Shown piece by piece: positions 6,155 through 8,331 of a stretch of 8,331 nt of DNA. Source of the DNA: Thermoplasmata archaeon. GTDB taxonomy: Archaea > Thermoplasmatota > Thermoplasmata > Lutacidiplasmatales > UBA184. Position numbers and translations under genes: made by a program. Location of the stretch: the NCBI GenBank assembly GCA_030043865.1, contig JASHWZ010000110.1:1-8331 (forward strand), written 5' to 3'. Position 1 is the first letter of the stretch; each line of letters starts with the position of its first letter. The notes beneath the pieces are model-generated. The model searched no databases, was not told the origin of the DNA, and saw nothing but the letters and a program-made list of their open reading frames with translations.

Positions 6155-6993
6155 AGGACGTGCCGGTCGAACTCGGGCGGCGGCAGCTCGAGGCCGATCT
6201 TCGACGTGAGCGCCGAGACCTCCTCGATGTACCGGGCCCGCGCCTCTTCGTTGGTCCAGCGCTTCAGCCCGTACTCGATCGCGCGCCGGCTCGTCTCCGA
6301 GTTAGAGTGCCCGAACATGTCGAGGGCGCGCGGGTACCACTTGCGCACCGCCGCCTGCGCCTCCTCCTTCGAGCCGTAGTACTTCGGTCCGTCCTGGACC
6401 ATCCGGCGGAGCACGCTGGCCCCGAAGTTGAGGTGGAGCTGCTCCTCGCTGAGCATCAGCGGCATCGCCCGGGCGAGCGGGCCGTACGAGCACTCCTGGA
6501 ACGCGCGCAGCTGGTAGACGCCGACGCGGTCGACGAAGCAGGTGAACGCCCCGACGTCGCCCCACGTCTCGAACTTCATGTTGAACGCGTCGAGCTTGTG
6601 CTCGCCCTCGCGCTTCGCGAGGAGCTCGTCGATGTACTGCTGGCCCGCGGCGCCGAAGTCCCGGAGGATCCGGCACGCCTGGAGGCCATGCCGCGCCTCG
6701 TCCGCGACGATCCGCGACTCGATCCAGCGATCCTCGAGGGTCGGCGCGCTGTCGAGCCACGGGCGATGCTGCTGGATCGAGGCGAACTCCGTGTCCGCCT
6801 GGACCACCATCAGCTTGACCACCAGCTTCGCCATGTCGGGCTCGAGCTCCTCGGCGGTCTCGTACTTGTGGACCCCCGCCGACGACCCCCAGAGCACCTC
6901 GCGGACCGGCACGACCGTCCCGCCGTCCTTCAGGCTCGACGAGCCGGCGCGCGTGCGCGGGGCGTTCGCGGGGGGCGTCTCGGGTCCGGACAC
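6151..6993 (-). CDS. PaaA/PaaC-family di-iron (ferritin-like) protein
   Basis: A 280-residue helical protein resembling the di-iron subunits of ring-1,2-phenylacetyl-CoA epoxidase. Probable metal ligands: E69 (ADTEF), E99 and H102 (DEARHG), an acidic residue on the third helix (D155, or less likely E167), then E184 and H187 (SEEQLH). The intervals E69-E99 (30) and D155-E184 (29) fit the four-helix di-iron fold and PaaA as I recall it. The first 40 or so residues are low-complexity and probably disordered. The GTG start at 6993 lies 23 nt after the crotonase stop, so the two genes form an operon; no clear SD is visible. In known systems PaaA needs PaaC and a reductase PaaE, with PaaB and PaaD; none is in the window. 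Reaction and substrate are therefore unknown; a CoA-ester mono-oxygenase is the leading guess. Confidence 0.82.
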   Translation of the reverse strand: MSGPETPPANAPRTRAGSSSLKDGGTVVPVREVLWGSSAGVHKYETAEELEPDMAKLVVKLMVVQADTEFASIQQHRPWLDSAPTLEDRWIESRIVADEARHGLQACRILRDFGAAGQQYIDELLAKREGEHKLDAFNMKFETWGDVGAFTCFVDRVGVYQLRAFQECSYGPLARAMPLMLSEEQLHLNFGASVLRRMVQDGPKYYGSKEEAQAAVRKWYPRALDMFGHSNSETSRRAIEYGLKRWTNEEARARYIEEVSALTSKIGLELPPPEFDRHVL

Positions 6994-7016
6994 GGTCGCT
7001 CGCGGGAGAAGAGGGC

Positions 7017-7799
7017 TCAGCGTCCCTTAAAGTTGGGCTTCCGCTTCTCCGTGAACGCCGTCAGCCCTTCCTTCGCGTCCTCGGTCACGAACAATCGGTT
7101 CTGCAGCTCGCGCTCGAGCGCGAGGCCGGCGGTGAGCGGCATCTCGACCCCCTCGACCACCGAGCGCTTGATGAGGCTCACCGCCCGGCTCGGGCCGTGG
7201 GCGAGCGCGCTCGCGTACGCCTGGACGTCGTGCGCGAACGACTCCTTCGGGAAGACGTAGTTCACGAGCCCGATCGCGAGCGCCTCGTCCGGCGAGAGCC
7301 GCTTGCCCGTGATCATCATGTCGAGCGCGCGCGCGGTGCCGATGAGCCGCGGGAGCCGCTGCGTCCCGCCCGTGCCCGGGAGCACCCCGAGCGTCACCTC
7401 CGGCAGCCCGATCGTTCCCGACTCCTTCGCCATCATCCGCAGGTCGCAGGCGAGCGCGATCTCGAGCCCCCCGCCGACCGTGTGGCCGTTGAGAGCCGCG
7501 ATGACGACCTTCGGGGTCTTCGCGAACTTGTCGAGCGTCTCCTGGCAGAACAGGCAGAACATCGCCTTGAAGTCGGGGGCGCTCTTCTTCAGCATCTCGA
7601 TGTCGGCGCCCGCGCTGAAGAAGCCGGGGACCGAGCTCGCGAGCACGAGGACCCGCGCCTCGTCGTCGAACCGGAGCTCGTCGATCGCGGCGGCGAGCTC
7701 GCGCATCATCCCGAGGTCGTAGGTGTTCGCCTTCGGCTTGCCGATCTCGATGTACCCGACGTGATCGTCGACGCGCGTCCGAATGAACTGGCCCTGCAT
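7017..7799 (-). CDS. Enoyl-CoA hydratase/isomerase (crotonase family)
   Basis: A 260-residue crotonase. Motifs: FSAGADIEML (61-70, oxyanion hole and CoA binding), NGHTVGGGLEIALACD (104-119) with E113, and GLPEVTLGVLPGTGGTQRL (131-149) with E134. E113 and E134 match the two catalytic glutamates of true enoyl-CoA hydratases, so water addition to a trans-2-enoyl-CoA is the likely reaction. The C-terminal FTEKRKPNFKGR is a typical crotonase ending. The ATG at 7799 is preferred over an in-frame GTG at 7841: homology starts there, the length fits the family, and the TATA-like element at about 7855 would be too close to 7841. A GAGGG three nt before the ATG is a poorly spaced SD. The gene is first in a two-gene unit with the di-iron protein, suggesting action on the same CoA-ester pathway; general beta-oxidation is the alternative. 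Confidence 0.92.
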   Translation of the reverse strand: MQGQFIRTRVDDHVGYIEIGKPKANTYDLGMMRELAAAIDELRFDDEARVLVLASSVPGFFSAGADIEMLKKSAPDFKAMFCLFCQETLDKFAKTPKVVIAALNGHTVGGGLEIALACDLRMMAKESGTIGLPEVTLGVLPGTGGTQRLPRLIGTARALDMMITGKRLSPDEALAIGLVNYVFPKESFAHDVQAYASALAHGPSRAVSLIKRSVVEGVEMPLTAGLALERELQNRLFVTEDAKEGLTAFTEKRKPNFKGR

Positions 7800-7846
7800 G
7801 GTCCCTCGACCGCCCCGGCCGGGCGGCGCGTTCGACCGCACCCGTA

Positions 7847-7857
7847 CGGGCGGATAA
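7847..7857 (-). promoter_or_regulatory. Probable promoter of the crotonase/di-iron operon
   Basis: In the 79-nt gap after rpiA the minus strand reads GTTATCCGCCCG, the only AT-rich patch there. Its TTAT centre (about 7855) predicts a start near 7829 and a 30-nt leader before ATG 7799. TTATCCGC followed by (C/G)CG also occurs, in the same orientation, at the thioesterase promoter (5094-5084). Confidence 0.4.
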
Positions 7858-7878
7858 CGCCGACGCCCTCGGCGCTCG

Positions 7879-8331
7879 TCAGGCGGTCGCGCGGGACGGC
7901 GGAGTCCGCTCGTCGACCCGCCCGTCCGCGTGCCCGACGAGCACGAGGGAGGCGAGCCCGACGAAGATGCCGGTCTCGACCACGCCCGTCGCCGCCTTGA
8001 GCGCGGTCGCGGTCGCGACGGGGTCGCGGATCGGCTCGACCGGCGCGAGGTCCAGGATCTCGTTGCCGTTGTCCGTCACGAACGGGCGGTCGGCCGGTCC
8101 GGTCCGAAGCCGCACCCGGAACCCCTCGTGCGCGAACCGACGGGCGAGGACCGGCCGGGCGAACGGGACGACCTCGACGGGGATCGGCGCGCGCTCGCCG
8201 AGATGCGCGACGAGCTTGCTCGGGTCGACGAGGATGACGACCTCGCGCGAGAGGCCGGCGAGCAGCTTCTCCCGCAGGAGCGCGCCGCCGCCGCCCTTCG
8301 TGAGCGCGAGCCCCGGCGTCACCTCGTCCGC
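7879..8331 (-). CDS. rpiA: Ribose-5-phosphate isomerase A, C-terminal two-thirds (partial)
   Basis: The reading frame is open to the right edge, giving 150 residues; about 75 N-terminal residues of a normal 225-230-residue RpiA lie outside. The visible part begins in the active-site segment ADEVTPGLALTKGGGG (fragment residues 1-16), which holds the catalytic-region Asp (D2) and Lys (K12), then LLREK with the catalytic-base Glu (E21). VEVVPFA (52-58), VTDNGNEILD (85-94) and GVVETGIFVG (116-125) complete the family pattern. RpiA interconverts ribose 5-phosphate and ribulose 5-phosphate. The GTG at 8322 is an internal Val codon of ADEV, not a start. It feeds the same pathway as the transketolase at the other end of the window, though the two are not in one operon. 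Confidence 0.95.
   Translation of the reverse strand, partial: ADEVTPGLALTKGGGGALLREKLLAGLSREVVILVDPSKLVAHLGERAPIPVEVVPFARPVLARRFAHEGFRVRLRTGPADRPFVTDNGNEILDLAPVEPIRDPVATATALKAATGVVETGIFVGLASLVLVGHADGRVDERTPPSRATA

Noticed and set aside
7800..7841. GTG 7841 as crotonase start
   Set aside because: The added 14 residues (Pro/Gly/Arg-rich) are outside the family, and the TATA-like element would be only about 14 nt from this codon.
1..8331. CRISPR array, insertion sequence, integrase, toxin-antitoxin or tRNA
   Set aside because: No regularly spaced repeats, transposase-like motifs, inverted repeats flanking a gene, small toxin-like frames or tRNA cloverleaf with T-loop sequence were found in the few intergenic gaps, the longest of which is explained by the 5S rRNA gene.

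Overview
This 8.3 kb window looks like a compact chromosomal segment from a GC-rich (roughly 70% by eye) archaeon, most likely an uncultured Thermoplasmatota-type lineage. Four things point that way: a transketolase encoded as a separate N-terminal (ThDP-binding) subunit, an archaeal 5S rRNA standing alone with its own TATA box (Thermoplasma is known for unlinked rRNA genes), an M1 aminopeptidase resembling tricorn-interacting factors F2/F3, and GHMP-type mevalonate decarboxylation. The lineage is inferred from gene content, not from a search. I see no mobile element, CRISPR array, phage gene or tRNA.

Left part, minus strand (1-2050): a free-standing 5S rRNA (1896-2018) with a well-placed TATA box is followed by endonuclease IV (nfo), the transketolase N-terminal subunit and the first codons of the next gene. 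That last gene starts at a GTG overlapping the transketolase stop, behind a good Shine-Dalgarno, and is probably the transketolase C-terminal subunit. The three protein genes look like one operon.

Middle part: a large M1 aminopeptidase (2148-4577, plus) converges on a PaaI-type thioesterase (4574-5065, minus). The thioesterase is divergent from a mevalonate-diphosphate-decarboxylase-family gene (5126-6154, plus), and the two share one short AT-rich promoter centred near 5094. The decarboxylase converges on a lone PaaA/PaaC-family di-iron protein (6151-6993, minus). Both convergent pairs overlap by 4 nt through their stop codons, so no terminator lies between them.

Right part, minus strand: the 3' two-thirds of ribose-5-phosphate isomerase A (runs off the right edge), then an enoyl-CoA hydratase/crotonase and the di-iron protein, the last two forming a two-gene operon.

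Themes: non-oxidative pentose phosphate metabolism (RpiA, transketolase), isoprenoid lipid synthesis, peptide turnover, base-excision repair, and a possible acyl- or aryl-CoA oxidation theme (di-iron oxygenase-like protein, crotonase, PaaI thioesterase). The least explained part is the di-iron protein without its usual partner subunits. I did not find a clearly new multi-gene system.
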